A DNA stretch of 64,000 bases from Leucobacter exalbidus. Its GTDB lineage: Bacteria; Actinomycetota; Actinomycetes; Actinomycetales; Microbacteriaceae. Each line of letters begins with the position of its first letter. Position 1 is the first letter of the stretch. Below are positions 63,455-64,000 of the stretch, piece by piece. The stretch spans positions 1,302,001-1,366,000 of the forward strand of contig NZ_JAFIDA010000001.1 in NCBI RefSeq assembly GCF_017834145.1, in the 5' to 3' direction. The notes beneath the pieces were generated by a model, which saw only the letters and a list, made by a program, of their open reading frames with translations, searched no databases and had not been told where the DNA came from. Made by a program: the position numbers and the translations under genes.

Positions 63455-64000
63455 GTGTTGCAAGTGATGACAGAAGCCCCCGTCAAGGTCGGGCAGATGC
63501 TGTTCACCATGGTGGATCCGCACCGTGGCCACGAGGTGGCGTACAACCGCTGGTACGAGCGCGACCACCGCTACTCGGGCTGCATGGTGGGCCCCGGCTG
63601 GTTCGCCGGCCGCCGCTGGGTGGCGACGAAGCGCCTGAAGGATCTGCGCTTCCCCGCCACCGGCCCCGTGGCGACGTCAACCGATGACGGTTCGTACCTC
63701 GCCACCTATTGGGTGCACGAGCCCGAGATGGAAGAGGCGCAGGCCTGGGCTGAGACGCAGGTCGGCAAGCTGTACGCCGCCGGCCGCGGCTTCCCCGAGC
63801 GCGAGCACGTGCACACGGCCCAGTATCTGCCCGATTCGAGCATCTCGGCGTCAGAGGATGGGGTGCCGCTCACGCTCGCCCTTGACCACAACTACCGTGG
63901 CCTCGTCACCGTGATGATCGAACCCGCGGCGGGAGTCACGCGCGAGGACGCGCTCGCGCAGATCGAGCAGGGCCCGGCGCAAGAACTGTTGCAGTCGGGG
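63455..64000 (+). CDS. Hypothetical protein after the BVMO, partial
   Basis: GTG start with AAGGAG 6 nt upstream; 182 codons run off the right edge without a stop. I do not recognise the family for certain. QMLFTMVDPHRGHEVAYNRWYERDHRYSGC has the look of an EthD-like dimeric alpha/beta-barrel domain (NxWYxxDH), and a second similar region begins near RGLVTVMIEPA. It starts 15 bp after the monooxygenase stop, so it is co-transcribed and probably serves the same pathway. Confidence 0.65.
   Translation, partial: MLQVMTEAPVKVGQMLFTMVDPHRGHEVAYNRWYERDHRYSGCMVGPGWFAGRRWVATKRLKDLRFPATGPVATSTDDGSYLATYWVHEPEMEEAQAWAETQVGKLYAAGRGFPEREHVHTAQYLPDSSISASEDGVPLTLALDHNYRGLVTVMIEPAAGVTREDALAQIEQGPAQELLQSG

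Overview
The window is high-GC DNA from an actinobacterium. A Microbacteriaceae relative is my best inference, from the rRNA operon layout (16S-23S-5S with no spacer tRNAs), the TlyA/HAD/TPR/TyrS housekeeping genes and the actinobacterial style of the catabolic genes. Many starts are GTG or TTG, 4-bp start/stop overlaps are common, and at least two genes look leaderless.

Layout. 1-3.8 kb (minus strand) is a housekeeping run: partial tlyA, a small conserved-looking ORF, a HAD-IIA phosphatase, and a TPR protein with a very long Arg/Asp/Gly-rich repeat domain. 3.8-9.5 kb and 17.2-22.9 kb are two nearly identical rRNA operons in direct orientation. Between them lies a 7.7-kb cassette: a polar amino-acid-type ABC transporter, a DmpA-like self-processing aminopeptidase, an amidohydrolase broken by one in-frame TGA, a LysR regulator and a cytoplasmic class-A beta-lactamase-like serine hydrolase. 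23-31 kb holds two MFS transporters, an NCS1 permease/NTF2-like/agmatinase-family operon with a divergent XRE-cupin regulator, and tyrS.

31-64 kb is a large catabolic island. Its first part (31.1-44.5 kb) matches the Mycobacterium KstR2 regulon (Rv3548c-Rv3564) in order and orientation: a MaoC hydratase and SDR, echA20-ipdA-ipdB-ipdC, fadA6-ipdF-fadE30 and fadE31-32-33-like genes. That pathway opens the last two steroid rings (C/D) and yields beta-oxidisable CoA esters. Here an enoyl-CoA hydratase occupies the place of fadD3. The second part (44.7-64 kb) is less familiar. It has an MHS-type importer, an unusual two-DNA-binding-domain TetR-like regulator, a KshA-like Rieske oxygenase with a KshB-like reductase, two Baeyer-Villiger monooxygenases of different subtypes, an alcohol dehydrogenase, an SDR, an alpha/beta hydrolase, a cyclase-family hydrolase, a VOC protein, an acyl-CoA ligase, an enoyl-CoA hydratase and two acyl-CoA dehydrogenases. 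Together these suggest hydroxylation, oxidation to a ketone, Baeyer-Villiger lactonisation, hydrolysis, CoA activation and beta-oxidation of an alicyclic (steroid- or terpenoid-like) compound, feeding into the Ipd/FadE module.

The strongest new signal is a 15-bp palindrome, GTAGCCAnTGGCTAC. It occurs five times, upstream of the importer and of all four divergent transcription units of the Rieske/BVMO cluster. In four cases it lies exactly between a TTGACG -35 box and a TAC(A/C)(G/C)T-type -10 box with a 17-bp spacer. It defines an apparent local regulon, with the fused TetR-like protein at 46.2 kb as the obvious candidate regulator. A different palindrome (40194-40215) lies in the divergent fadE30/enoyl-CoA hydratase promoter.
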